Below the pieces are notes generated by a model, which did not search any database, was not told the DNA's origin, and saw only the letters and a program-made list of their open reading frames with translations. Positions 25,928-34,830 of a DNA stretch of 64,000 nt are shown in pieces. How positions within the stretch are numbered: position 1 is the stretch's first letter; the number at the start of each line of letters is the position of its first letter. The translations under genes and the position numbers were made by a program. The stretch comes from Actinobacteria bacterium OK074 (GTDB taxonomy: Bacteria; Actinomycetota; Actinomycetes; Streptomycetales; Streptomycetaceae): NCBI GenBank assembly GCA_001298575.1, contig LJCV01000022.1, positions 29,720 through 93,719 on the forward strand, read 5' to 3'.

Positions 25928-27595
25928 TCACAACCCGGTCTCCTCCCTCACCGCCCCGGCCTCCGGCCGGTCCACGGCAGGCGTACCGGGCAGCTGCCAC
26001 GCCCCCTCGATCGACAGCGACTCCGATTCGGTCACCTGCCCGTCGGTGAGCCAGAGCTGGCTGTCGGAGCCGTCGCGGTTCTTGACGACGACGTCCGCGT
26101 CCGGGTCGTCGCTCGCGGGTGTGACGGCCAGGCTCTCCTTGCGGCGCGGCAGTAACTCGCCGCGCACGGTGAGGTCGTAGCGCACGTCGTCGCCCCTCTC
26201 GGACTTCGCGGAGGCGCAGCCGCCGAGCGCCAGGACGCCGTCCTTCGCGCCGGAGTCCAGGCACAGCTTCGGGTCGGCGCCGCTGCGCAGCAGGCCGTCC
26301 TCCTCGTACGTCCATTTCTGCGTCCACGCGGACGAGCACACGGCGAGGCCGACTCCGGCGCCGGACTTCACCTTGCCGGGGATGTCGAGGCACAGGTCGG
26401 CGGCGGCGTTGCGCAGCCGGGTCTGCTGCGGGCCGGTGGCCGGGGCGGTGGGGGTGGACGGGGAGGGCGAGGTGCGGGCGCCGGAGCCGGAGGCGGCGGG
26501 GTCGGCCCCGGCCGCGCTCGTGGAGGCGGCCGGGTCGACGCCGCCGCCGTTGTCGGACCAGAGGCCGACCACGAGGAGCGTGGCGAGCACCGCGGCGGAG
26601 GCGATGCCGACGCCGGTGAGCAGTGCCCTGGTGTCCCGTTCGACCGGCAGGCCGCGGCGGCGGGGCGCGGGCACGCGGTCGAGCAGCCGGTGGCGGCCTG
26701 CGCCCACCGGCCGGGGGCCGCCCGGTCCCGAGGTGCCCCGCGGGCGCTCCCCCACGGGCAGCCGCCCGGGGCGGGATTCGAGGTAGCGCCGGGCGCCCCA
26801 GCCCAGGACCGCCTCGGCGAGCAGAACGCCGAGACCGCCCTCGAAATGACCGAGTTGTTCGGCCGCGTTACGGCAGTAGCGGCACTCCAGGAGATGGCGC
26901 TGGACATCCGGAAGGAGTGCGCCGCCGCGGCGAATCGGCACGTCCAGGAGACGGTTGTAGAACCGGCATTCCTTGGTGGGCGCGAGTTCCCGGTGGGCGC
27001 GTACGCAGCCCTGGCGGAATTGTTCGCGGGCCTGCTCGAGTGCGGCCGCGGCGGTGGCGCTGTCCATACCGGAGAGACCGGCCGGTATGGATATGGGTTC
27101 GGCCTCGACCTCGGTGTGCCACAGCAGGCAGCGGGCAAGACCGGGAAGGGCTTGGAAACTGCGTCCGGCAAGTGCCCGGTTTTCGGGCGTCAGGGACTTC
27201 GCGGTGCGCATACCGCGACCGCCGGCCGGTTTCCGCAGTTCCGGCAGGACGCCGGTGATCCGCCCGTCGGCCGCCCACTCCCGCACGGTGTCCCGCACCG
27301 CGACGAGGAGTTCGGGCCGCAGCGCCGCCGCGGACCCGGAGCGCGCGAGACGGTCGAGGACCTGGTGGAAGACGGTGGCGGTGACCAGCGTGGCGGCGTC
27401 GGACGGGGAGGCGAGGCAGACGACCGCGTAGTCGTGCACCGGCTGCCAGTGCCGTGCCGTCAGCAGGGCGACGGGATAGGTGCCCGCGCCTTCCTGCCGG
27501 TCCCCGAGCCGCGCCGCGAGGCTCTCGTCGGATTCCCCGGGCGGCATGCCGGGGCGCGGCGGATAAGGCGGACGGGGAGGATGGGGGGTGTCCAC
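25928..27595 (-). CDS. sigma-like/zinc-finger/TM/ricin-lectin fusion protein (paralogue 1)
   Basis: About 555 residues with a composite layout. Residues 40-110 resemble sigma region 2 (LLTARHWQPVHDYAVVCLAS). Residues 140-200 resemble region 4 (FQALPGLARCLLWHTEV ... ALEQAREQFRQ). An anti-sigma-type zinc motif H234-x3-C238-x2-C241 follows (HLLECRYC), then one membrane helix at about 324-346 (LLTGVGIASAAVLATLLVVGL), a Ser/Thr/Pro stalk and a ricin-type trefoil domain at about 390-535 (RLRNAAADLCLDI, QKWTYEEDGLLRS). The likely role is a membrane-held transcription regulator sensing carbohydrate outside the cell; this is inference. GTG at 27595 has AAGGAA 7-10 nt upstream. Paralogue 2 ends at 36202. 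Confidence 0.8.
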   Translation of the reverse strand: MDTPHPPRPPYPPRPGMPPGESDESLAARLGDRQEGAGTYPVALLTARHWQPVHDYAVVCLASPSDAATLVTATVFHQVLDRLARSGSAAALRPELLVAVRDTVREWAADGRITGVLPELRKPAGGRGMRTAKSLTPENRALAGRSFQALPGLARCLLWHTEVEAEPISIPAGLSGMDSATAAAALEQAREQFRQGCVRAHRELAPTKECRFYNRLLDVPIRRGGALLPDVQRHLLECRYCRNAAEQLGHFEGGLGVLLAEAVLGWGARRYLESRPGRLPVGERPRGTSGPGGPRPVGAGRHRLLDRVPAPRRRGLPVERDTRALLTGVGIASAAVLATLLVVGLWSDNGGGVDPAASTSAAGADPAASGSGARTSPSPSTPTAPATGPQQTRLRNAAADLCLDIPGKVKSGAGVGLAVCSSAWTQKWTYEEDGLLRSGADPKLCLDSGAKDGVLALGGCASAKSERGDDVRYDLTVRGELLPRRKESLAVTPASDDPDADVVVKNRDGSDSQLWLTDGQVTESESLSIEGAWQLPGTPAVDRPEAGAVREETGL

Positions 27596-27833
27596 GGAAT
27601 GATTCCTTCCCAGGCACAAGCGGTGCACGGAGTTCCGATCACCCATGGGGATCCGATTGGTGCGGACCTTTCCCGATCGGACCGCTGGATCAGGCTGTCG
27701 GACCAAGCGCCGGAAAACAGCCGGGGACCGAGGCTCGCACATCCGGACCCGTCGGACCTTTTGGGTTCGACGACGGTTCCGGAAAGGGGGGAACGGAGTT
27801 TCGGGCCCGGCCATTTCCACTGCGCGGGAAGGT

Positions 27834-27865
27834 CACCTTTGCACACGTCACGTATCGGCAACAAG
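27834..27865 (-). promoter_or_regulatory. bipartite upstream motif shared by the two sigma-lectin paralogues (copy 1)
   Basis: On the coding (minus) strand: CTTGTT, 14 nt, then TGTGCAAAGGTG. The same two blocks with the same 14-nt spacing occur upstream of paralogue 2 (38952-38983), while the flanks differ. The motif is about 240 bp before this gene's start. It looks like a promoter or a common regulator site, possibly autoregulatory. Nearby in the same 614-bp gap there is a 12-bp palindrome CGTGTGCACACG at 27969-27980; no gene is seen in the gap. Confidence 0.65.
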
Positions 27866-28083
27866 GTACTTGGGCAACCTGCGCATGAACTGAAAGGAAG
27901 TCAACGGCCGCGGTCCGTAGCCGTATTAGGTGCCGGGCATTCGATTCGTGTGTGCACCCCGTGTGAATCGTGTGCACACGCAGATGGCCCGCGCACGCTC
28001 CCGGCGGACGGGGCGCACCTGTTCCACTGGAGTCGGCCCTCACTTCGGGCCCCGCGCGGACACGGGGGTGCTGCCGCGCGAAA

Positions 28084-28126
28084 CGGGCCGCCGACCTCGA
28101 TCCTCCCGCCCTCGGTCGGCGGCCCG
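28084..28126 (-). terminator. hairpin downstream of the Fic toxin gene
   Basis: A perfect 13-bp inverted repeat (28084-28096 with 28114-28126) with a 17-nt loop, about 85 bp after the toxin stop codon. Probably the terminator of the toxin-antitoxin operon. Confidence 0.6.
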
Positions 28127-28209
28127 CCGGGCGGATGCGCCCGGCCCGGCCGGTGCCGCGGGCTCGGACCCGCCGGTGGCACGGGCCAGGACCGGCTGGT
28201 GGCGCGGGG

Positions 28210-28587
28210 TCAGATCTGCCAGGAGCGCAGCCGGTCCGCCGCCCCGTACACGTCCACCTTGCCGGAGATCAGGTCCCGGGTGAGGTCGACGAGGGCGCCG
28301 TAGGGCGGATCGATGCCGACGCCGCTGACGAACATGTACGCGACCGCGGTGGAGCAGGCGAAGCGGGCGTTGGCGGACGGCAGCGGCTTGAGCAGGGCGA
28401 GGGTGTGCAGCAGGGCGGCGGCGCGCCAGGCCGGGTCGGAGTCCACGCCGAGGCGGGGCGGGTCGACGCGGTGGCGGGCGACGGCGGCCACCAGGGCCGA
28501 GAAGTCGTTGACGACGGGCTGGTCGGGCAGGACCTCTTCGTGGCGCTGGAGCAGCCAGGGCACATCGATGTGCAGGACGGGCGGCAT
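28210..28587 (-). CDS. Fic/Doc-like toxin component with degenerate Fic motif
   Basis: 125 residues. The N-terminus IDVPWLLQRHEEVLPDQPVVNDF and the rest match the small Fic/Doc toxins paired with RHH antitoxins in Streptomyces. The Fic motif (HPFxxGNxR) appears as LKPLPSANARFA: Pro, Asn and Arg are kept, but the catalytic His is Lys. Nucleotidyl or phosphate transfer by the usual mechanism is therefore doubtful. The protein may be inactive, or act differently. It starts 3 bp after the antitoxin stop. Confidence 0.8.
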   Translation of the reverse strand: MPPVLHIDVPWLLQRHEEVLPDQPVVNDFSALVAAVARHRVDPPRLGVDSDPAWRAAALLHTLALLKPLPSANARFACSTAVAYMFVSGVGIDPPYGALVDLTRDLISGKVDVYGAADRLRSWQI

Positions 28588-28590
28588 CTC

Positions 28591-28839
28591 TCAGGCGCTC
28601 CGCCGCTCACTCGGCACGGCGGACGGTTCGTCCTCGGGGAAGGCGGCGGCGAATTCGTCGGCGTGTGCCGTGAAGAACCGGCGGAACGCCTCCGCGCCTT
28701 CCTGGAGCGCCCGGTGCCGCGCGATGTCGGCGGCGGCGGCCTCCCGTACCAGGGCCTTCATCGACGTACCCCGCTCCTTGGCGATCTGCCGCAGGTCCTC
28801 TAGCTCGCGGTCGCTGAACTCCACATTCAGAGCTGGCAT
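28591..28839 (-). CDS. ribbon-helix-helix-type antitoxin
   Basis: 82 residues starting MPALNVEFSDRELEDLRQIA, an N-terminal strand plus helices as in RHH/Arc-type DNA-binding antitoxins. The C-terminal half (HRALQEGAEAFRRFFTAHADEFAAAF) is acidic and amphipathic and should bind the toxin. The ATG at 28839 has GGAGGG directly upstream; a GTG 9 nt earlier would place that ribosome site inside the gene. It is expected to bind its own promoter and neutralise the toxin. Confidence 0.82.
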   Translation of the reverse strand: MPALNVEFSDRELEDLRQIAKERGTSMKALVREAAAADIARHRALQEGAEAFRRFFTAHADEFAAAFPEDEPSAVPSERRSA

Positions 28840-28848
28840 GCCCTCCAC

Positions 28849-28869
28849 GGTACCGCGCAGGTACTTACC
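28849..28869. promoter_or_regulatory. candidate operator of the toxin-antitoxin operon
   Basis: Two GGTA/TACC boxes lie just before the antitoxin start: the palindrome GGTACC at 28849-28854 and GGTA-CT-TACC at 28860-28869. RHH antitoxins usually bind such short repeated palindromes to autoregulate. The assignment rests on position and symmetry only. Confidence 0.45.
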
Positions 28870-28930
28870 CGTAAATAGTGCCTGGTCAGGCGAGGGCGGA
28901 TCCGGTACCTGCGCGGTGTCCCGGGCGTCC

Positions 28931-31900
28931 TTACGCGGCGGGGGCGTCCAGCCGGACGATGCGCTGGGCCCCGTTCGCGGCGCCGGGGTGGGCGCTGGTC
29001 AGGTCGAGGCGGAGTCGGGAGCCGCGTACGGGGTCGAAGGTGATCACCGTCGGGGCGTCGGAGCCGTCCGCCCAGTCGACGACCGCGCCCGTGACCGGCG
29101 TCCAGCGTCCGCCGTCCCACGCCGAGACGGCGACGGATGCGGGCAGGGAGTGGGTGGCGTCGACGGTGAAGGAGACCTCGACGCGGTCGAAGGAGCGTCC
29201 GCGCCCGAAGTCGACCGACACCCAGTCCCGCGCCCGGGCCCCGCTGAACGCGGGCAGCAGTGCGGTGGCGGACTTGGCGAAGGCGTTGGACCAGCCGGTG
29301 GCCGCGTCCCCGTCGAGCATGGCGGCGGGCAGGGTGTCCGGGCGGCCGGAGTAACTGGCGTCCGCCAGCGGGTGGTCGGGAGGTGCGGGCAGGTCCGGTG
29401 CGAAGGCGGCGGGCGGGGTGCTCGCCGCGGACCGCACCGGGGTGGTGCGCACGGTCGCGGTGCCGGTGCGCAGGCCGTCGGCGTGTGCGGTCACCTTCAG
29501 CGCGCCCGGCTCGGTCCCGGCCCGTACGATCGCAAGTGCCTTGCCGTGGAAGACGGTTCGGGTACTGGCCTGGTACCGCTCGGCGCTCTCCTCGCGCCCG
29601 TTGTCGAGCCCGGCGAGGGAGCCGCCGCGCACCGCGAAGGAGATGAGGTCCTCGGCGTCGGGCAGGACCACGCCGTGCGCGTCGACCACCTCCGCGGTCA
29701 CGAAGACCAGGGAACGGCCGTCGGCGGCGAGGGAGTCGCGGTCGGTGGTGAGCCGTACCGCGTGCGCGGGCCCGGCCGTGCGCAGCACATCGGTGGCGAC
29801 CGCCTTGCCGTCCTGCCGCGCCACCGCCTTCAACTCGCCCGGTTCGTACGGTACTTGCCAGCTGAGGTGGAGTTTGCCCGCGCTGCCGTTCGGGCTGGTG
29901 TAACTGCCCGGGTAGGGGCCGGTGGTGACGGTCTTGTCGTCGCCGCTGGCCTCCGTGGTCTCCAGGTACGTACGCCCGTCGGTGGTCTTCTTCGTGTCGA
30001 ACACCCGCGTGCCGAGGGACTTTCCGTTGAGGAACAGCTCGACGGTGTCGACGTTCGCGTACGCCCAGACCTCGACGGTGTCGCCGCTGTCGTGGTTCCA
30101 GCTCATGGGCAGCAGATGGACCAGGGGCTCGGCGGCCCACTGGCTGCGGAACAGGTGGTACATGTCCTTGGGGAACCCGGCCGTGTCCACCGCGCCGAAG
30201 AAGGACGCCTTCACCGGGAACACGTCGTACGGCGTGGGCTCCCCGATGTAGTCGATGCCCGACCACAGGAACTGCCCCGCGAACCACTTGCGGTCCCGGT
30301 CCTTCTTGTGGCCGTACTCGCCGCTCATGGTCCAGGAGGACAGGTTGTTGTCGTACGACGAGGTCGCCCGGCGGCCCGGCGTGTGGTTCTCGCCCGTGTT
30401 GAGGTGCTCCGGCTCCTGGTAGGCCGAGCGGGTGGAGGTCTCGGAGGAGGACTCCGACTCGAACAGGAACAGGTCCGGGTAGGCGGCGTGCAGGGCGTCC
30501 ACCGACTTGGCGGTGTTGTAGTTCAGGCCGAGTCCGTCGAGCTTGGCGAGCATCAGGTCGGACGCGGAGCCCTTGGCGGGCACGCCCCGGTACTTGTCGG
30601 AGCCGATGACCAGGGGGCGGGTGTCGTCGGCGGCCCGGATCGCGCCGATGATGCGGTCGGCCATGGCCAGCCCCGCGGTGGAGGTGGAGTCGGGGATCTC
30701 GTTGCCGATCGACCAGAGCACCACGGCGGGCGAGTTGCGGGCGGCGAGGACCATCTCGGTGGCGTCCTTCTCGCACCACTCGTCGAAGTACAGGTGGTAG
30801 TCGTAGCTGGTCTTGCCGGTGCGCCAGCAGTCGAACGCCTCCACCATCATCACGATGCCGAGTTCCTCGCAGACCTGGATCATCTGCGGCGAGGGCGGGT
30901 TGTGGGAGGTGCGGAAGGCGTTGACGCCCATCGACTTCATGACGGTCATCTGTCTGCGGACGGCGTCGAGGCTGATCGCGGCGCCGAGCGCGCCCTGGTC
31001 GTGGTGCAGGTCGACACCCTTGATCTTGGCGTAGGCGCCGTTGAGGGAGAACCCCTCCTGCGGGTCGAAGACGTAACTGCGGATGCCGAACGTCGTGCTG
31101 AAGGTGTCCGTGGTGGCGCCGCCGACGCGCAGTTCGGTGTGCAGCGTGTACGTGTCCGGGGTGGCGAAGTCCCACAACTTCGGCCGCGCGACGGCGAGTT
31201 CGTGGCTCTCGTCGGCCGTGCCGGTGACGCTGACCGTGGAGTCGGCGCGGGCGACGGTACGGCCGTCGGGGTCGACGATCCGCGAGAGGACGCGGACGTC
31301 GGCGGCGGCGCCGGACTCGTTCACCACCGTCGTACGCACCCGGACGGCCGCCCGCTCGGCGGTGATCTCCGGTGTCGTCACATACGTGCCCCAGCGCCCC
31401 ACGTGCACCGGTTCGGTGACCACGAGGCGGGCCTCGCGGTAGATGCCGCTGCCGGAGTACCAGCGGCTGCTGGGCAGCCGGTTCTGCACCCGGACGGCGA
31501 GGACGTTCTCGGTGCTGCCGTCGGTGTGCAGCAGGTCCGTGAGGTCGAAGGCGAAGCCGGTGTACCCGTAGGGGTGGTGGCCGGCCTCCGTGCCGTTGCA
31601 GTGGACGACGGCGTTCATGTAGACGCCGTCGAACTCCACCGCGATCCGCTTGCCGGCGTACCCGGGCGGCAGGGTGAAGGCCAGGCGGTACCAGCCCAGG
31701 CCCCCGGGGAGGAATCCGGTGCCGCTGGTGGTGCCGTACTCGGTGGTGGGGGTCTGCTCGATGCTCCAGTCGTGCGGTACGGCGACCTCGCGCCACGCGG
31801 AGTCGTCGTAGCTGGGGTCGGCGGCGCCGTCGTAGGCGCCGGTGGGGTCGGTGATCCCGCCCGGGTCGACCAGCGCGAACCGCCAGCCGTCGCGGAGGGC

Positions 31901-32026
31901 GACGGTGTGGCGGCCGGGGGCCGGGGCGGTGGCGGTGGCGGCCCGTGCGGCCGGGGCGCCCAGGAGCGCTCCGGCGGCGGGGGCGGCCGTTCCGGCGAGC
32001 AGGACCGATCTACGTGTGACCGTCAA
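28931..32026 (-). CDS. Tat-exported GH2 beta-galactosidase-type glycosidase with C-terminal F5/8 (CBM32-like) domain
   Basis: 1031 residues. A twin-arginine signal TRRSVLLAG ... APAARA covers residues 1-30. The GH2 sugar-binding domain is at about 40-215 (WREVAVPHDWSIE), then an Ig-like domain, then the TIM barrel from about 325 (GVDLHHDQGALG, FRTSHNPPSP). The acid/base Glu is E443 in LWSIGNE. The nucleophile is probably in FLFESES (about 523-525). Further beta-sandwich domains follow, and a discoidin-like domain ends the protein (about 885-1031: LPAAMLDGDAATGWSNAF, SVDFGRGRSFDRVEVSF). It should act outside the cell on galactoside- or related glycoside-bearing polymers. TTG at 32026 follows GGGAGA. 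Confidence 0.9.
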   Translation of the reverse strand: MTVTRRSVLLAGTAAPAAGALLGAPAARAATATAPAPGRHTVALRDGWRFALVDPGGITDPTGAYDGAADPSYDDSAWREVAVPHDWSIEQTPTTEYGTTSGTGFLPGGLGWYRLAFTLPPGYAGKRIAVEFDGVYMNAVVHCNGTEAGHHPYGYTGFAFDLTDLLHTDGSTENVLAVRVQNRLPSSRWYSGSGIYREARLVVTEPVHVGRWGTYVTTPEITAERAAVRVRTTVVNESGAAADVRVLSRIVDPDGRTVARADSTVSVTGTADESHELAVARPKLWDFATPDTYTLHTELRVGGATTDTFSTTFGIRSYVFDPQEGFSLNGAYAKIKGVDLHHDQGALGAAISLDAVRRQMTVMKSMGVNAFRTSHNPPSPQMIQVCEELGIVMMVEAFDCWRTGKTSYDYHLYFDEWCEKDATEMVLAARNSPAVVLWSIGNEIPDSTSTAGLAMADRIIGAIRAADDTRPLVIGSDKYRGVPAKGSASDLMLAKLDGLGLNYNTAKSVDALHAAYPDLFLFESESSSETSTRSAYQEPEHLNTGENHTPGRRATSSYDNNLSSWTMSGEYGHKKDRDRKWFAGQFLWSGIDYIGEPTPYDVFPVKASFFGAVDTAGFPKDMYHLFRSQWAAEPLVHLLPMSWNHDSGDTVEVWAYANVDTVELFLNGKSLGTRVFDTKKTTDGRTYLETTEASGDDKTVTTGPYPGSYTSPNGSAGKLHLSWQVPYEPGELKAVARQDGKAVATDVLRTAGPAHAVRLTTDRDSLAADGRSLVFVTAEVVDAHGVVLPDAEDLISFAVRGGSLAGLDNGREESAERYQASTRTVFHGKALAIVRAGTEPGALKVTAHADGLRTGTATVRTTPVRSAASTPPAAFAPDLPAPPDHPLADASYSGRPDTLPAAMLDGDAATGWSNAFAKSATALLPAFSGARARDWVSVDFGRGRSFDRVEVSFTVDATHSLPASVAVSAWDGGRWTPVTGAVVDWADGSDAPTVITFDPVRGSRLRLDLTSAHPGAANGAQRIVRLDAPAA

Positions 32027-32337
32027 GGCGGCTCTCCCTCATCAGGGCCCAGAACTACTCACAACTGATCGTGAACAAACAGATTCTGACGGTGTGACAC
32101 ATGGGGGCTCAAGGGTCCGTCGGGCCGCTTGTGGCACGCGTGTCACATCCGGCCTGATTCGCACGGTCGCCCGGCGCCGCCGCGGGGCCCTGCTGTGCAA
32201 CAGGTTCGTACCCGAGTGCGGCAGGAAGGGGGAGTCCGGCCGGTGCGGAGGGCCACCACGCACTAGGCTGGGGCGGAAGTGACGCGCCCGTTCACGGAGA
32301 GTGTGCGCACGGTCTGCGCAAGGAAGCGACGACGACG
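32027..32337. promoter_or_regulatory. divergent promoter region (GH2 glycosidase / SpoIIE phosphatase)
   Basis: 311 bp without a gene. Near the glycosidase start there is an AT-richer stretch (32050-32100) containing TGTGACACA and a related GTGTCACA at about 32148, which could be half-sites of one regulator. No clear -35/-10 pair is seen. Confidence 0.35.
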
Positions 32338-34752
32338 ATGAACCCGAGGCACCCCCATGGCGAAGCCGCCACGGCTCGGGCCGTCGTCGGCGAGGACGGC
32401 GTCCTGCTGCACTGGAACGGCACCGCCCGCGATCTGCTCGGCTACGCCCCCGGGGAGGCCGAGGGCCGCCCCGCCGCCCTGCTGCTGGCCGACGGTGCCG
32501 CGCTGCCGTCGCCGGAGCCGTCCGGGACCCGCTGGAGCGGCACGGTGGACCTGCGTCACCGTGACGGCCGTACCGTCTCCCGCTGGCTGCTCGCCCACCG
32601 CAGACGGCGGGGCAGCGGCGGCGCGGAGTGGCTGGTGGTCACCCCGGTGGGCGCCGCCGCCACCCGTACGCCGGACGACCCGCTGATGATCTCCGCGCTG
32701 AAGCTGTCGCGCTGCGCCACCATCGTCTACGACGAGAACCTGCGGCTGCACGGGTTCAACGACGCCATGGCCGCGGTGATAGGGCTCCCGGAGGAACGCC
32801 TGCGCGGGCTGACCCTGTCGGAGATCGGCGGCAAGCCCGAGAGCCTCGTGCTGGAGGAGGACGTCCGGGAGGTGCTGCGCACCGGCCGCGGACGCGACGT
32901 GCAGACGTATCTGCGCACCGGCGGCGAGGACCGCGCGCACGCCTGGCTCGCCCGTATCTCCCCGCTCACCGACGCCACCGGACGCGTGCGCGGCGTCTCC
33001 TTCAGCGCCCACGACTTCACCGAGCAGTACCTGGCCCGGGAGCGGCTGCAACTCGTCAACGAGGCGAGCGTCCGCATCGGCACCACCCTCGACGTCACCC
33101 GTACGGCGCAGGAGCTGGCCGACGTGTGCGTGCCCGCGCTCGCCGACTTCGTCAGCGTCGACCTGCTGGACCCGCCCGGCGACGCCGAGGGCCCCTACCC
33201 GAAGACCCTCACCGCGCCGGTGGCGCTGCGCCGCGCCGCCCACGGGTCGGTGCACTCGGGGGTGTCGGTGGCCGTGGCCAAGCCCGGCCAGATCGACCTC
33301 TACCCGGCGTCCTCGCCGCAGGCGGCCTCGCTGATGGCCGGGGGCGCGGTGGTCGCCTCGGCGGCGGACGGCACGCTCGCCGAGTGGCTGGCCTGGGACC
33401 GGGCCCGGGCCGAGCGGGTGGCGGAGCTGGGCATCCACTCCACGCTGTCCGTACCGCTGCGGGCCCGCGGGACGACGCTGGGCGTGGCCGTCCTGACCCG
33501 GTTCCGCCGGCCCGACCCGTTCAGCGCGGACGACATGCTGCTCGCCGAGGACGTCGCCGCGCGGGCGGCGGTCTGCATCGACAACGCCCGCCGCTTCTCC
33601 CGGGAGCGCGAGACGGCCCTGGCCCTGCAACGCAGTCTGCTGCCGCGCTCCCTGCCCGGCACGGCCGCCCTGGAGGCCAGGTCCCGCTATCTGCCGGCCG
33701 CGCGGGCGGGCGTCGGCGGCGACTGGTTCGACGTGATCCCGCTGTCGGGGATGCGGGTGGCCATGGTCGTCGGCGATGTCGTCGGCCACGGCATCCAGGC
33801 GTCCGCGACGATGGGCCGGCTGCGCACCGCGGTGCGCACGCTCGCCGACATCGACCTGTCGCCCGAGGAACTCCTCACCCACCTCGACGACCTCGTCGTC
33901 CGGCTGTCCGCCGAGGCGGGCACCGAGGGCGGCGCCGCCGGGGACGTCGGCGAGGTCGGCGCCACCTGTCTGTACGCGGTGTACGACCCGGTGTCGCGGC
34001 GGTGCACGCTCGCGCGGGCCGGGCATCCGCCGCCGGTGATGGTGACGCCGGGCGGACGCCCGCAGGAACTCGACGTGCCGGCCGGGCCGCCGCTGGGTCT
34101 GGGCGGGCTGCCCTTCGAGTCGCTGGAGATCGCCCTGCCGGAGGGCACCGTGCTCGGCATGTACACCGACGGGCTGGTCGAGAGCCACGGCCGGGACCTC
34201 GACGAGAGCCACCGGCTGCTCCTGGACGCGCTGCCGGACCCGGCGGACAACGGGGCCGGGGCGCTGGACGAGGCGTGCGACCGGATCCTGCACGCGCTGC
34301 TCCCGCCGGGCGGCGCGACGGACGACGTGGCGCTGCTGCTCGCCCGGACCCGGGGGCTGCCCGCCGCCCAGATCGCGACCTGGGACATCCCCTCCGATCC
34401 GGCGCTGGTCGCCCCGGTCCGCAAGCAGGTCCTGGCGCAGCTGGGGGTGTGGGGGCTGGAGGACGCCGGGTTCACCACCGAGCTGGTGGTGAGCGAACTG
34501 GTCACCAACGCGATCCGCTACGGCGAGCACCCGATCCGCCTCCGGCTCATCCACGACGCGACCACGCTGATCTGCGAGGTCTCCGACGCCAGCCACACCG
34601 CCCCGCACCTGCGCCGCGCCAAGACCTTCGACGAGGGCGGTCGTGGACTCCTGCTGGTGGCGCAGCTCACCCACCGCTGGGGCAGCCGCCACACCACGGA
34701 CGGCAAGACGATCTGGGCCGAACTCCCGTTGCTGGAGGGGCTGGACGCGTAG
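32338..34752 (+). CDS. PAS-PAS-GAF-SpoIIE phosphatase-HATPase regulator
   Basis: 804 residues. Two PAS domains (about 10-70 and 125-230: IVYDENLRLHGFNDAMAAVI), a GAF domain (about 240-410: SVRIGTTLDVTRTAQELADV), a PP2C/SpoIIE phosphatase domain (about 425-645) and a C-terminal histidine-kinase-like ATPase (about 665-800: TTELVVSELVTNAIRYGEHP). Metal-binding Asp residues are visible in GGDWFDVIPL, VVGDVVGHG, MYTDGLVE and TDDVALL. It should dephosphorylate STAS-type anti-anti-sigma factors, and may also phosphorylate them through the ATPase, in response to signals at PAS/GAF. AGGAAG lies upstream of the ATG at a longish distance. Confidence 0.92.
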   Translation: MNPRHPHGEAATARAVVGEDGVLLHWNGTARDLLGYAPGEAEGRPAALLLADGAALPSPEPSGTRWSGTVDLRHRDGRTVSRWLLAHRRRRGSGGAEWLVVTPVGAAATRTPDDPLMISALKLSRCATIVYDENLRLHGFNDAMAAVIGLPEERLRGLTLSEIGGKPESLVLEEDVREVLRTGRGRDVQTYLRTGGEDRAHAWLARISPLTDATGRVRGVSFSAHDFTEQYLARERLQLVNEASVRIGTTLDVTRTAQELADVCVPALADFVSVDLLDPPGDAEGPYPKTLTAPVALRRAAHGSVHSGVSVAVAKPGQIDLYPASSPQAASLMAGGAVVASAADGTLAEWLAWDRARAERVAELGIHSTLSVPLRARGTTLGVAVLTRFRRPDPFSADDMLLAEDVAARAAVCIDNARRFSRERETALALQRSLLPRSLPGTAALEARSRYLPAARAGVGGDWFDVIPLSGMRVAMVVGDVVGHGIQASATMGRLRTAVRTLADIDLSPEELLTHLDDLVVRLSAEAGTEGGAAGDVGEVGATCLYAVYDPVSRRCTLARAGHPPPVMVTPGGRPQELDVPAGPPLGLGGLPFESLEIALPEGTVLGMYTDGLVESHGRDLDESHRLLLDALPDPADNGAGALDEACDRILHALLPPGGATDDVALLLARTRGLPAAQIATWDIPSDPALVAPVRKQVLAQLGVWGLEDAGFTTELVVSELVTNAIRYGEHPIRLRLIHDATTLICEVSDASHTAPHLRRAKTFDEGGRGLLLVAQLTHRWGSRHTTDGKTIWAELPLLEGLDA

Positions 34753-34830
34753 GACCGGGTCGCCGGACATCTGGTCCCGACCGGCCTCGGTGACCCCTGC
34801 CGTGCCGGGCCGGGGGGTTCGCCTGGTTGC

